From contig NZ_BBIU01000005.1 in the NCBI RefSeq assembly GCF_000730645.1, positions 186,001-250,000 of the forward strand: 64,000 bases of DNA. Direction: 5' to 3'. Shown here piece after piece: positions 28,247 through 36,563 of the stretch. Numbering within the stretch: the stretch's first letter is position 1; each line of letters opens with the position of its first letter. The stretch comes from Pseudomonas parafulva NBRC 16636 = DSM 17004. GTDB lineage: Bacteria > Pseudomonadota > Gammaproteobacteria > Pseudomonadales > Pseudomonadaceae. The notes beneath the pieces were generated by a model that saw only the letters and a list, made by a program, of their open reading frames with translations, was not told the DNA's origin and made no database searches. Made by a program: the position numbers and the translations under genes.

Positions 28247-28280
28247 ACAGGGGTAAGGCAGTCCCTGCACATCGCACGCC

Positions 28281-28499
28281 TTACGGAATACGAATGATCT
28301 CGATACCCGTACGCACCAGCTCGAAGCGGTTCTCACCCAGGTGATTGACCCGGTCGCCGATGGCAAGGCGATAGGTGGTGATAGGGGCGCCCGTCGTGCT
28401 GCCGTCCAGTTGCAGGGTCGATTCCTGAAACTCGTGCACGGGGTAGATGCGGCCTTCGGCGTCACGGGCATGGAATTGGCCGACCATTACTGCTGCCAT
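28281..28499 (-). CDS. small conserved hypothetical protein
   Basis: 72 residues, beginning MAAVMVGQFHARDAEG and ending GIEIIRIP. It looks like a compact all-beta protein (alternating hydrophobic and polar residues, several Gly/Asp turns), with no signal peptide or membrane segment. AGAGGG lies ahead of the ATG at 28499; an alternative start is ATG at 28487. It is divergent from the ChrR-like reductase gene. Function not recognised. Confidence 0.7.
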   Translation of the reverse strand: MAAVMVGQFHARDAEGRIYPVHEFQESTLQLDGSTTGAPITTYRLAIGDRVNHLGENRFELVRTGIEIIRIP

Positions 28500-28656
28500 T
28501 TGGGTGGAACCCTCTGAATTGCGTAAGAAATGTATGGAGTAATAGACCGTGGAACGGTCAGGGAAGTTTTCGTGCGCCCGAAAAAAAACCAAAGCGCCTG
28601 AAAAGGGTCATCTATAACTACATCGTCCCTTGAACCCGTGAAGTATGGAGATCGCC

Positions 28657-29217
28657 ATGACCCAGGTGTATTCGGTTGCTGTCGTTGTCGGTAGCTTGCG
28701 CAAGGAGTCCTACAACCGTAAGGTCGCCCGCGCCTTGTCGGAACTGGCCCCCTCAAGCCTGGCCTTGAAAATCGTCGAAATCGGCGACCTGCCTATGTAC
28801 AACGAAGATGTCGAGGCTGAAGCTGCACCCCAGGCCTGGACCCGTTTCCGCGATGATATCCGCCACAGCGATGCAGTGCTGTTCGTCACCCCGGAGTACA
28901 ACCGCTCGATACCGGGCTGCCTGAAAAACGCCATCGACGTCGGCTCCCGGCCCTATGGGCAAAGCGCCTGGGCGGGTAAGCCCACGGCGGTCGTCAGTGT
29001 ATCGCCGGGTGCCATAGGCGGCTTTGGCGCCAACCACGCCGTGCGCCAGGCGTTGGTATTCCTCGACATGCCTTGTATGCAGATGCCAGAGGCCTACATC
29101 GGCGGCGCGGCCAACCTGTTCGACGAGTCAGGCAAGCTCAATGACAAGACCCGGCCATTCTTGCAGGCGTTCATCGACAAGTTCGCCTCTTGGGTGAAGC
29201 TGAACCGCGCTGTTTGA
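28657..29217 (+). CDS. chrR: NAD(P)H-dependent FMN reductase, ChrR-like quinone/chromate reductase
   Basis: 186 residues, flavodoxin-like fold. The FMN phosphate loop VGSLRKESYNRK is at the N-terminus, followed by TPEYNRSIPGCLKNAIDV and the GAIGGFGANHAVRQ segment. These match what I remember of P. putida ChrR, a two-electron quinone reductase that also reduces Cr(VI). The ATG at 28657 is chosen over 28645 because ATGGAGATCGCC supplies the ribosome-binding site. It is a stand-alone gene divergent from the 72-residue protein. Confidence 0.9.
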   Translation: MTQVYSVAVVVGSLRKESYNRKVARALSELAPSSLALKIVEIGDLPMYNEDVEAEAAPQAWTRFRDDIRHSDAVLFVTPEYNRSIPGCLKNAIDVGSRPYGQSAWAGKPTAVVSVSPGAIGGFGANHAVRQALVFLDMPCMQMPEAYIGGAANLFDESGKLNDKTRPFLQAFIDKFASWVKLNRAV

Positions 29218-29271
29218 TAGCTGTTGACGCCCAGGAGGGCCGCATGGCGGCGCTCCCGGGTTAAAGGCCTG

Positions 29272-31344
29272 TTAGCGGAAGCTGTAAGAAACCCCTGCAT
29301 ACACCCCAAAACCTTCGCCGGGCGTGGAGCGGGGGTTGTCCCTGCCTGCATCGTTGTACGCCGGGGTTACCGTGGCGGCGTAGCGTTTGTTGGCCAGGTT
29401 GCGCAGGTCCAGCCAGGCCTGCCAGTCCTGCTTTGGCGAGTCCCAGCCCAGCCGCGCCCCCATGATCGCGTAGGCATCGGCATAGTTGCTGTTGGCGTAG
29501 TCCACCTGCACTTTCGACGCCAGCTGGGTGTTCACGCCGGCATAGAACCCGCTTGGCCAGTCGTAGCGAAGCTCGGCCTGGTAGTAGTGCATGGGGATGC
29601 CGGGCAGGCGGTTGTCGCCGAAGCGGTCGTCGTCACGGTAGTGGAAATCACTGAACGTGTAGGCCTGGCGCGCGCTGAGCTTGCCAGTGCCTGGCCTTTC
29701 CCACAACGTGCTCTGCAGGCCGGCTTCCACACCTTGGTGTACCGTAGCGCTGGCGTTGAATTCGGACGTGAAATTGGGCACCACTTCAACTGCCAGCAGC
29801 TCATGGCGGACCCGCGAGTAATACCAGGCGAGGTCCCAGCGACCGAGTGCGGAGTCGCCACGGGCACCCAGCTCCAGGGTGGTCGCGGTCTGGTTCTGCA
29901 TCTTGATCGGCTGGATCTGCTTGCCGCCGACGCTTGGCGAACTCCAGATCAATGACCACGGGTGCGGCGGCTCTACCGACCGGCTGAGGTTGCCGTACAC
30001 CTGCAGGTCGGGGCGTATGTCGTAGCGCAGGCCCACACGTGGCGCGTAGTCCCAGTCGTGCATCGACACCTTGCCGCCTTGGGCGGGGTAGGTTACGTCA
30101 CTCTCGCGGCGGGTATAGATGGCGGCAAGCCCGGTGGTCAGCCATACGTTGGGTATCAGCTCCAGGTCGTTGCCCAGGTGCAGCACGGTATCCGACCCTT
30201 GATAGGTGAAGTCCCGCGTGCGGTCGCCGAACACATGGCCATTGCGTGCAAACTGCGATGCGCCGCTGTTGGGCAGGTGCTTGGTGGTGCGCCAGCCGAT
30301 GGTGGACTTGCTTTCACGCCCGAACACCGTGTCGCGGCGCTTGTAGCTGAGCGTGCCGCTGACATCGGTGTAGGCGACCTTCAGGCGCATGGGCCCTTCG
30401 CGAAGGTCCATGGGGTAGTCGTGGTACACCAGGCCAGCCTCAAGGCTGGCGTCGTCATCGAGGTAGAAGGTGGTTTTGTTGCCCAGCCAGGTGCTGCCCG
30501 GTTGCGGGCGGCTGTCATCGCGTGCCAGGTAGCCCGGGTTGGCTGCCCGCGGGTGGTGCTTGGTCTGGTCTTTGGTCAGGCGGCCGGCCAGTTCGTTTTC
30601 GGTTTCCCGGTAACGCAGGTAGAACCGCGTTTCCAGGTTCGGGTTGAAGCGGTAGCCAACATTGGCGGCAACCCCTTTGGCACTGCCACTGCTGTGCCGC
30701 TGGTAGCCGTTGTACTCAACGTCAGTCAGGGCTACGTAGTAATCGAGGTCACCCAGCACCTGGCCCGAGCTGACATGCCGATGCTGGTAGCCGCGGCTGC
30801 CCACTTCGTAGCGCACCTGTAACGGCGCGGCGTCGCGGCCCGTGTGTGTGACATAGTTGATCGCACCGCCAAGGGCCAAGGCACCCTGGTCGAAGCCATT
30901 GGCGCCTCGCAGCACTTCGGCGCGGCTCAACCACAAGGGTTCGAACAGCTCATAGGGGGTGCCGCCTGGGCCAGTCAAGGGCAGGCCATCGAACATCGTG
31001 TACACGCCCGAGCCGTGAGCACCTGGCGCCCGGTTGATGCCCGAACCACGGATCGACAGCTTGATCCCATCGTTGCCTGCCGACTGGGCGAATACCCCCG
31101 GCTGGTAGGCCAGTACGTCCTGGTTGCTGGCCACGCGGCCCTGCCCAACGCCGTGCATGTCCACCAGGTTGCTGGCGCCCGGTATGGCCCGCAAGCGTTC
31201 ACCTGCGGCGCTCAGGTCGTCCTGCTCCTCCTCGGTGATCAACACCTGGCCCAGTTCGACCGGTGCAGCTGCCTGCGCGGGCTGGGCAGCCATGAACGCA
31301 CCCAGCAGGCCCACGCAGGGGGGTAGGGACAAAACGCGACGCAT
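29272..31344 (-). CDS. TonB-dependent outer-membrane receptor
   Basis: 690 residues: signal peptide (about 1-25, ending AQAAAP), TonB-box-like start (VELGQVLITE), plug domain (about 45-160, with SIRGSGINRAP and EVLRGANGFDQGALALGGAINY), and a 22-strand barrel ending YAGVSYSFR. There is no extra N-terminal signalling domain, so it is not a surface-signalling transducer. Substrate probably an iron chelate or another scarce ligand; not assignable from sequence. GGAG precedes the ATG at 31344. Divergent from an HTH-only LuxR-type gene. Confidence 0.93.
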   Translation of the reverse strand: MRRVLSLPPCVGLLGAFMAAQPAQAAAPVELGQVLITEEEQDDLSAAGERLRAIPGASNLVDMHGVGQGRVASNQDVLAYQPGVFAQSAGNDGIKLSIRGSGINRAPGAHGSGVYTMFDGLPLTGPGGTPYELFEPLWLSRAEVLRGANGFDQGALALGGAINYVTHTGRDAAPLQVRYEVGSRGYQHRHVSSGQVLGDLDYYVALTDVEYNGYQRHSSGSAKGVAANVGYRFNPNLETRFYLRYRETENELAGRLTKDQTKHHPRAANPGYLARDDSRPQPGSTWLGNKTTFYLDDDASLEAGLVYHDYPMDLREGPMRLKVAYTDVSGTLSYKRRDTVFGRESKSTIGWRTTKHLPNSGASQFARNGHVFGDRTRDFTYQGSDTVLHLGNDLELIPNVWLTTGLAAIYTRRESDVTYPAQGGKVSMHDWDYAPRVGLRYDIRPDLQVYGNLSRSVEPPHPWSLIWSSPSVGGKQIQPIKMQNQTATTLELGARGDSALGRWDLAWYYSRVRHELLAVEVVPNFTSEFNASATVHQGVEAGLQSTLWERPGTGKLSARQAYTFSDFHYRDDDRFGDNRLPGIPMHYYQAELRYDWPSGFYAGVNTQLASKVQVDYANSNYADAYAIMGARLGWDSPKQDWQAWLDLRNLANKRYAATVTPAYNDAGRDNPRSTPGEGFGVYAGVSYSFR

Positions 31345-31435
31345 TGTAGGGCTCCAGGTAGATAGCGGGTGAACAACTGCGTTGAGACGAGCGAAATGGC
31401 GCTCGGAGCACGTCGAAAGCCAGTAAATCTCTCGC

Positions 31436-31457
31436 ACACTTGGTAGCGCGCAAGTGT
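31436..31457. promoter_or_regulatory. dyad ACACTTG-N8-CAAGTGT between receptor and LuxR-type genes
   Basis: A perfect 7-bp inverted repeat with an 8-base spacer lies 92 bases upstream of the TonB receptor start and 107 bases upstream of the LuxR-type start. At 22 bp its size is close to a lux-box-like operator. It is the only strong dyad in this 220-base divergent gap, making it the natural candidate target of the neighbouring regulator. Confidence 0.5.
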
Positions 31458-31564
31458 ACGAAGTTTCTTTACAAAGCCCGTCGCTAGAGCGGGCGCGCAC
31501 TTGCTTCGTAAGGTGGCGACAGGTCGGCAGCACCGCCGGTCGCAAACCACCCTGGAGTTCGAAC

Positions 31565-31849
31565 ATGGTTACCGATGCAAGAGGTCCGCAACAATCCGTC
31601 GCATCAACCCCTACAAGCGCGCCCACCGGCGAACCCATAAGCGCCCCGGCACGCCTGACACCCCGTGAACAGCAGGTACTGCTGTGGTGCGCCTATGGCA
31701 AGAGTTCGTGGGAAATCGGGCAGATACTGGGGTGCAAGGAGTCGACGGTGAATTTCCACGTGTCCAACATTCTGCGCAAATTCGACGTGCCTACCCGGGT
31801 AGGGGCAGTGATCAAGGCCATTCGCTACGGCCTGTTGGCCGAAGCGTGA
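31565..31849 (+). CDS. HTH-only LuxR-family regulator
   Basis: 94 residues. After a low-complexity Ser/Pro/Thr-rich N-terminus (about 1-30) comes one GerE/LuxR helix-turn-helix (LTPREQQVLLWCAYGKSSWE then ESTVNFHVSNILRKF). Its closest look is to the DNA-binding half of quorum-sensing LuxR proteins. The autoinducer or receiver domain is absent, so it is either a constitutive DNA-binding solo or a remnant. GGAG lies eight bases before the ATG at 31565. Divergent from the TonB receptor; the next gene starts 9 bases after its stop. Confidence 0.85.
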   Translation: MVTDARGPQQSVASTPTSAPTGEPISAPARLTPREQQVLLWCAYGKSSWEIGQILGCKESTVNFHVSNILRKFDVPTRVGAVIKAIRYGLLAEA

Positions 31850-31858
31850 GGTACGGTC

Positions 31859-32200
31859 ATGGATCATCAAGACACTGCACGGGTTGCCGACTGCCACGAC
31901 CCGTTCTGGCCACGCATTGAGCTCAATAAGCTCCGCAAGCGCCTTAGGTTGCAGCGAAGCACCGGTGATGCAGCAATCGAGGTGGCCGCTCGTTGCGCCG
32001 TGATCGAGGCCGCCCACGAGTTTGCCAACTGGCGGGCCGTGTTGCGCAACCTGGGCTACAAACGCCTGGATGATGTGTGCGGGCATGACCATGGGCGTGC
32101 GCTGCGGGTGTGTTACCTGTGCTTCGTGGACGCGGCAATCATGCATTACCTGGGAGTGCCCTATGTACGCTCATCGCGTCGGGGTGTTCACCATGGCTGA
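31859..32200 (+). CDS. hypothetical protein, 113 residues
   Basis: Not recognised. The sequence is basic and Cys/His-containing (AARCAVIEAAHEF, CGHDHGRALRVCYLCFVD), without a signal peptide or clear membrane segment. GAGG lies upstream of the ATG, and the gene begins nine bases after the LuxR-type gene, so the two are probably co-transcribed. Its 3' end overlaps the longer possible start of the holin-like gene. The spaced Cys/His residues could bind a metal, but no known zinc-finger spacing is met. Confidence 0.6.
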   Translation: MDHQDTARVADCHDPFWPRIELNKLRKRLRLQRSTGDAAIEVAARCAVIEAAHEFANWRAVLRNLGYKRLDDVCGHDHGRALRVCYLCFVDAAIMHYLGVPYVRSSRRGVHHG

Positions 32201-32555
32201 ACGACTCGATGCAGGGGGGTTATCCCAGGCGGTGATACAGCTGCTGAGCGGGGAGGCCAATGTGTTGTTCGCCGCCTTGCTTGGCGCTTTGCTGGTCAGC
32301 GCAGCCCGGGATCGGCTCATCACCAACACGGCCAAGCGGCTTACATTGGGCAAGAAAATGCTGCTGGTGTTCGTGACAGTGGGGGTAGGGCACCTGTTCG
32401 AACCCTTGGTTTCATCCGTGGCGCCTTTGCTGACCCCTGGCATGTCGGCCTTCGTCGCGGCTGTTGTGGTCATACCCATCAGCCTGAAGGTCATGGTCTG
32501 GCTGGATTCACTGGACCCGCGCGAGCTGATTCAGCGCTGGCGGCGGCGGGGTTAA
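32193..32555 (+). CDS. phage holin-like small membrane protein
   Basis: 120 residues from the ATG at 32193 (MAERLDAGG), with GGGG upstream. An ATG at 32163 with GGGAG upstream would add ten residues and overlap the previous gene. Three hydrophobic segments (about 22-38, 54-72, 78-100) and a short basic tail (ELIQRWRRRG) resemble holins of HP1-type and pyocin-linked families, which form pores in the inner membrane before lysis. No endolysin or spanin is nearby. Convergent with the CI-like gene, overlapping by four bases. Confidence 0.65.
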   Translation: MAERLDAGGLSQAVIQLLSGEANVLFAALLGALLVSAARDRLITNTAKRLTLGKKMLLVFVTVGVGHLFEPLVSSVAPLLTPGMSAFVAAVVVIPISLKVMVWLDSLDPRELIQRWRRRG

Positions 32556-32944
32556 GGGATGCCACTGCTGCCAGGGTGCATGCCCAGTTCGGTCAGCCGC
32601 TGTTCCAGCATCTGTATCCGTTGTTTGTCCTTGATCACCAGCAAGATGGCTTGCCGGTCAGTAGGGGACAGGCTGCGCAATCGCCCCAGCAAATCCGACT
32701 CCCACGCAGCGTCGTCTTGAGGGCTAAAGCCGGCCTGGTCTCTGCCCAGCAGTAACCAGTCCAGAGAGCACGCATAGTGCGTAGCCATTTTTATGCAAAG
32801 GGAGTACGGGATACTGTTGCGTACTTTCCAGCTGCTCAATGTCTGCGGGCTGATCGACAACGCCCGTGAAAGCTCCGCGTCAGTTTGGGCACCGGTCAGC
32901 TGCTTGAGGCGGTCCATCACTGCAGCAAGTACATGAGTACTCAT
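32552..32944 (-). CDS. phage CI-type repressor / XRE regulator
   Basis: 130 residues. The N-terminal helix-turn-helix (TDAELSRALSISPQTLSSWK, then RNSIPYSLCIKMATHY) has the pattern of the bacteriophage CI repressor HTH family, and CSLDWLLLG after it is a classic phage-repressor block. The C-terminal half is short and helical (LRSLSPTDRQAILLVIKD) with no Ser-Lys self-cleavage domain, so RecA-triggered autolysis is not expected. It faces the Ogr-like gene across a 200-base AT-rich gap with several dyads. Confidence 0.88.
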   Translation of the reverse strand: MSTHVLAAVMDRLKQLTGAQTDAELSRALSISPQTLSSWKVRNSIPYSLCIKMATHYACSLDWLLLGRDQAGFSPQDDAAWESDLLGRLRSLSPTDRQAILLVIKDKQRIQMLEQRLTELGMHPGSSGIP

Positions 32945-33001
32945 AACAAATATCCATCACTGGTTTAATGATATTCCATGGGCTCAAACTACTCGTTATG
33001 A
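32941..33001. promoter_or_regulatory. dyads upstream of the CI-like gene
   Basis: AATATC-N15-GATATT (32949-32975) is nested inside TCATAAC...GTTATGA (32941-32947 and 32995-33001). The stretch is markedly AT-richer than the window and directly abuts the CI-like start codon, as expected for repressor operators. Assignment to the CI-like protein is inference. Confidence 0.4.
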
Positions 33002-33145
33002 ATACAGCCCTGTGTTTTTTTAGGAGGATTCCCGCATGAGGAACTTGAAGATGAGCCACCCAGCCCTGCATTCAGCCAAAACCTACGTGGTGTTCGGATC
33101 ATGCCTGCATCGCAGGGGCATGGACAATGCTAGCAGGTACTTCTC

Positions 33146-33409
33146 GTGAGTACTTATAAACTGGTCTGCCCGCATTGCCATAGCCGCATGCGCATACGTA
33201 CCAGCGAAGGCCGTCATATTTTCTTGCGAATTGCTTATTTGCAATGCACCACCGAGGCGTGCGGCTGGTCAGTGCGCGCTGAGTTCGAGATGACCCACGA
33301 GTTGTCCCCTAGCGGCATGCCAAACCCCGGCGTCTACCTGCCGCCAGCCAAGGGCGACTTGCGCAAGGCGGCGTTACCGGATACAGCGCTGAGCTGCCAC
33401 GGTGAGTGA
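33146..33409 (+). CDS. Ogr/Delta-like zinc-finger transcription activator
   Basis: 87 residues. Cys8, Cys11, Cys34 and Cys39 (CPHC at the start; CTTEACGWS later) form the single zinc finger of the P2 Ogr/P4 Delta family, with the diagnostic HELSPSGMPNP block near 50-60. These proteins switch on late genes of P2-like phages and are also carried by R-type pyocin clusters. Start is GTG at 33146, giving the family-typical MSTYKLVCPHC; the Shine-Dalgarno is weak. No P2-like late genes follow: the nuo operon terminator comes next. Confidence 0.9.
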   Translation: MSTYKLVCPHCHSRMRIRTSEGRHIFLRIAYLQCTTEACGWSVRAEFEMTHELSPSGMPNPGVYLPPAKGDLRKAALPDTALSCHGE

Positions 33410-33460
33410 GGCGCAACGATGTGGCCATGGATGGCGCACCACCTTGATGGCGCAGATACA

Positions 33461-33488
33461 AAAACACCCCGCACAAGCGGGGTGTTTT
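33461..33488 (-). terminator. rho-independent terminator of the nuo operon
   Basis: AAAACACCCCGC-N4-GCGGGGTGTTTT forms a 12-bp perfect stem with a four-base loop; the minus-strand transcript gives a TTTTT tail. It begins 17 bases beyond the nuoN stop. The symmetric A/T flanks mean it could also stop transcription coming from the Ogr-like gene. Confidence 0.85.
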
Positions 33489-33504
33489 CGTGTTGCCGGA
33501 CCGA

Positions 33505-34974
33505 TCAGCCGATCAGTTGCAGGCTGGCTTGTTGAACAAGGTCCAACAACGGCTGCGGATACACGCCGAGCACGAACGCAAGCACGGCGATGGCCAGCAG
33601 CATGACGCCACCGGTGCGCTGCTCCCACTTCAACGGGGCATCGTGACGGCGCAGGTTCGGCTCTACCAGGTAGAGGGTCACCATGACGCGCAGGTAGTAG
33701 TACACACCAATGGCGCTACCCACCACCAGTGCACCCACCAGCCACCACAGTTGCGACTCGACGCCTGTGGCGATGATGTAGAACTTGCCGATGAAGCCTG
33801 CGGTAAGCGGAATGCCCGCCAGCGACAGCATCATCACGGTCAGTACGGCGGTCAGGTACGGGCGGCGCCAGAACAGGCCACGGTACTCGTACAGCGCATC
33901 CGCATCACGCCCAGCGTAGGGCGACGACATCAGGGTGATAACGCCAAAGGCACCCAGGCTGGTGATCACGTAGGTCACCAGGTAAACGCCCATGGCTTCC
34001 ATGGCCAGGCCCTTGCTGGCAACCAGGGCGATCACCAGGTAGCCGAAGTGGGCGATGGACGAGTAACCCAGCAGGCGCTTGAGGTTGCTCTGGGTCAGCG
34101 CCAGCAGGTTGCCGACCAGAATCGATGCCACCGCGATCACGGCCAGCACCGTGCTCAAGACACCGCTGCTTGCAGCAGGCGACAGCATGAACAGGCGTAC
34201 CACCACGGCGAATACCGCCACCTTGCTGGCCGTGGCCAGGAACGCGGCAACCGGGGCAGGAGCGCCCTCATACACGTCCGGGGTCCACAAGTGGAACGGT
34301 ACCAGCGACAGCTTGAAGGCCAGGCCGACCAGCATCATGCCCAGGCCCAGCTGGGCCAGCAGGCTTGGCATGCTGGTGGCGGCCAGGGCCTTGCCCAGCT
34401 GGTCGAAGGTGAGGCTGCCGGCGTCGGCGTACAGCAACGCCATGCCGAACAGCAGGAAAGCCGAGCCTGCCGCCGACAACACCATGTACTTGATGCCGGC
34501 TTCCAGTGACCGCTTGTTGAAGAAGGCATAGGCCACCAGGCCGTACACCGGCACCGACAACAGCTCCAGGCCGATGAACAGGCCGGCCAGGTGGTTGGCG
34601 CTGACCAGCACCAGGCCACCCAGTGCCGACATCAGCAGCAGCAGGTACAGCTCTTCGCGGTTGCCCGGGAAGCCTTTGGCGCCATCGCCAAGGTAGGCGT
34701 GGGCGAGGGTGACGCACGCCAGCGTTGCCACCAGGATGATCGCCATGTACAGGCAGGCGAACTTGTCGATGGTCACCAGCGAGGTAACCGCCAGGGGGGC
34801 TACCTTCAGCGCCGGCAGGATCGACAGCAGGGCCAGGTTCAGGCCCACGGTGGACAGCAGGAAGGTTTGCGAGTGGTTGCGCTTCCAGGCGATCGCCAGC
34901 ATCACCACCACCGTGGTGATAGTGGTGATCAGCATCGGCGCCAATGCGATGAAGTGTTGAGTGGTGAATTCCAT
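33505..34974 (-). CDS. nuoN: NADH-quinone oxidoreductase subunit N
   Basis: 489 residues, about 14 membrane helices. It is one of three antiporter-like subunits in the membrane arm of complex I; motifs include [33 protein letters not shown] and a conserved Lys/Glu network in broken helices. It pumps protons. The ATG at 34974 (MEFTTQHF) is preferred; an earlier in-frame start would reach into nuoM. Last cistron of the operon, seven bases after nuoM, followed by the terminator. Confidence 0.97.
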   Translation of the reverse strand: MEFTTQHFIALAPMLITTITTVVVMLAIAWKRNHSQTFLLSTVGLNLALLSILPALKVAPLAVTSLVTIDKFACLYMAIILVATLACVTLAHAYLGDGAKGFPGNREELYLLLLMSALGGLVLVSANHLAGLFIGLELLSVPVYGLVAYAFFNKRSLEAGIKYMVLSAAGSAFLLFGMALLYADAGSLTFDQLGKALAATSMPSLLAQLGLGMMLVGLAFKLSLVPFHLWTPDVYEGAPAPVAAFLATASKVAVFAVVVRLFMLSPAASSGVLSTVLAVIAVASILVGNLLALTQSNLKRLLGYSSIAHFGYLVIALVASKGLAMEAMGVYLVTYVITSLGAFGVITLMSSPYAGRDADALYEYRGLFWRRPYLTAVLTVMMLSLAGIPLTAGFIGKFYIIATGVESQLWWLVGALVVGSAIGVYYYLRVMVTLYLVEPNLRRHDAPLKWEQRTGGVMLLAIAVLAFVLGVYPQPLLDLVQQASLQLIG

Positions 34975-34981
34975 AGCGCTC

Positions 34982-36514
34982 TTACCGGGCCGAAGCGAGT
35001 TGAGTGAAAGCGGAACCGAGCCACTGCTGCACGCCACTCATGGTGGCGGCAGAGGTGTCGAGGAACGGCTGCGGATACACGCCCAGCAGGATCAGCAGCA
35101 CTGCCAGGCCCAGGACCATGATCAGTTCGCGAGCGTCCATGCCGGCCAGCACGGTGTCGGCCTTGCTCGGGCCGAAGTAGGCACGGTGGATCATGATCAG
35201 CGAGTAGACCGAGCCGAACACCAGGCCAGTGGTGGCAATGACCGTGATCCACGGTACATGCACGAAGCTACCCAGCAGGATCAGGAACTCGCCCACGAAG
35301 TTACCGGTGCCCGGCAGGCCCAGGGAAGCTGCGGCGAAGAACAGACTGATGGCCGGCAGGTAGGCGATACGGTGCCACAGGCCCCCCATTTGGCGCATGT
35401 CACGGGTATGCAGGCGTTCGTACAGCTGGCCCGACAAAATGAACAGCGCGGCAGCCGAAACACCGTGGGCCAGCATCTGGATGACGGCGCCCTGCAGGGC
35501 CTGCTGGCTGCCGGAGTAGATCCCGATCAGCACGAAGCCCATGTGCGAAACGCTGGAGAAGGCGATCAGGCGCTTGATGTCAGTCTGGGCGAACGCCAGG
35601 AAGGCACCGTAGAAGATCCCGATCAGGCCCAGGGTCATGGCGATGGGCGCAAACTCGGCCGAGGCGTTGGGGAACAGCGGCAGGGCGAAACGCAGCAAAC
35701 CGTAGGCGGCGGTTTTCAGCAGGATACCGGCCAGGTCCACCGAGCCCGCGGTGGGCGCCTGGGCGTGGGCATCCGGCAGCCAGGAGTGGAAGGGCACCAC
35801 CGGCAGCTTCACCGCGAAGGCAATGAAGAAGCCGAGCATCAGCAGGTACTCGGTACCGGCCGGCAGGTCAGCCTTCAACAGGTCGCTGTAGTTGAAGGTG
35901 ATCACACCCGTATTGCTGTAGTTGACCAGCACCAGGCCCAGGATCGCCACCAACATGATCAGGCCGCTGGCCTGGGTGAAGATGAAGAACTTGGTGGCGG
36001 CGTAGATGCGGGTTTTCTTGCCGTCTGCCGAGCTATGACCCCAGAGCGCGATGAGGAAATACATCGGCACCAGCATCATTTCCCAGAAGAAGAAGAACAG
36101 GAACAGGTCCAGGGCCAGGAATACGCCGACCACACCACCCAGGATCCACATCAGGTTCAGGTGGAAGAAGCCGACATGGCGCTGGATTTCCTTCCAGGAG
36201 CACAGCACCGACAGCACGCCGAGCAGGCCGGTCAACAGGATCATCAGCAGCGACAGGCCGTCCAGCGCCAGGTGGATGCTGATGCCGAAGCGCTGGATCC
36301 ACTGGACCTTGTATTCAAGGGCCCATGCAGGCTCGGCGCCCGGAGCGGGGGCCAGGGTGTAGTCGCCGTTAGCCCACAGCCACAGGCCGATGCCGAGCAG
36401 CAGGGACATGGTCAGCAGCGCGATCCAGCGTGGCAGGGTGGCGCCGAAGCGCTCAGCCAGCCAGCACAGGAAGCCGCCGATGAAGGGGATCAGGATCAGC
36501 CAAGGCAAAATCAT
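34982..36514 (-). CDS. nuoM: NADH-quinone oxidoreductase subunit M
   Basis: 510 residues, about 14 membrane helices, antiporter-like. It starts [15 protein letters not shown] and contains the family motif [20 protein letters not shown] with proton-path Lys and His residues, plus a conserved Glu region in the [10 protein letters not shown] helix. It forms one proton channel of the complex I membrane arm. It lies 49 bases after nuoL and seven before nuoN. Confidence 0.97.
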   Translation of the reverse strand: MILPWLILIPFIGGFLCWLAERFGATLPRWIALLTMSLLLGIGLWLWANGDYTLAPAPGAEPAWALEYKVQWIQRFGISIHLALDGLSLLMILLTGLLGVLSVLCSWKEIQRHVGFFHLNLMWILGGVVGVFLALDLFLFFFFWEMMLVPMYFLIALWGHSSADGKKTRIYAATKFFIFTQASGLIMLVAILGLVLVNYSNTGVITFNYSDLLKADLPAGTEYLLMLGFFIAFAVKLPVVPFHSWLPDAHAQAPTAGSVDLAGILLKTAAYGLLRFALPLFPNASAEFAPIAMTLGLIGIFYGAFLAFAQTDIKRLIAFSSVSHMGFVLIGIYSGSQQALQGAVIQMLAHGVSAAALFILSGQLYERLHTRDMRQMGGLWHRIAYLPAISLFFAAASLGLPGTGNFVGEFLILLGSFVHVPWITVIATTGLVFGSVYSLIMIHRAYFGPSKADTVLAGMDARELIMVLGLAVLLILLGVYPQPFLDTSAATMSGVQQWLGSAFTQLASAR

Positions 36515-36563
36515 GACGGGTTCATTTCCTTTTGCAGGGTCGCAAGGTTCGCAAGGTTCATGG

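Noticed and set aside
28102..28280. tRNA gene after dnaQ
   Set aside because: A tRNA often follows dnaQ in other bacteria, so I looked for a cloverleaf and CCA end. The region is a REP pair instead.
32163..32192. Longer holin-like start at 32163
   Set aside because: Possible (GGGAG upstream) but it overlaps the preceding gene. The ATG at 32193 has an equally good site, so the shorter form was annotated.
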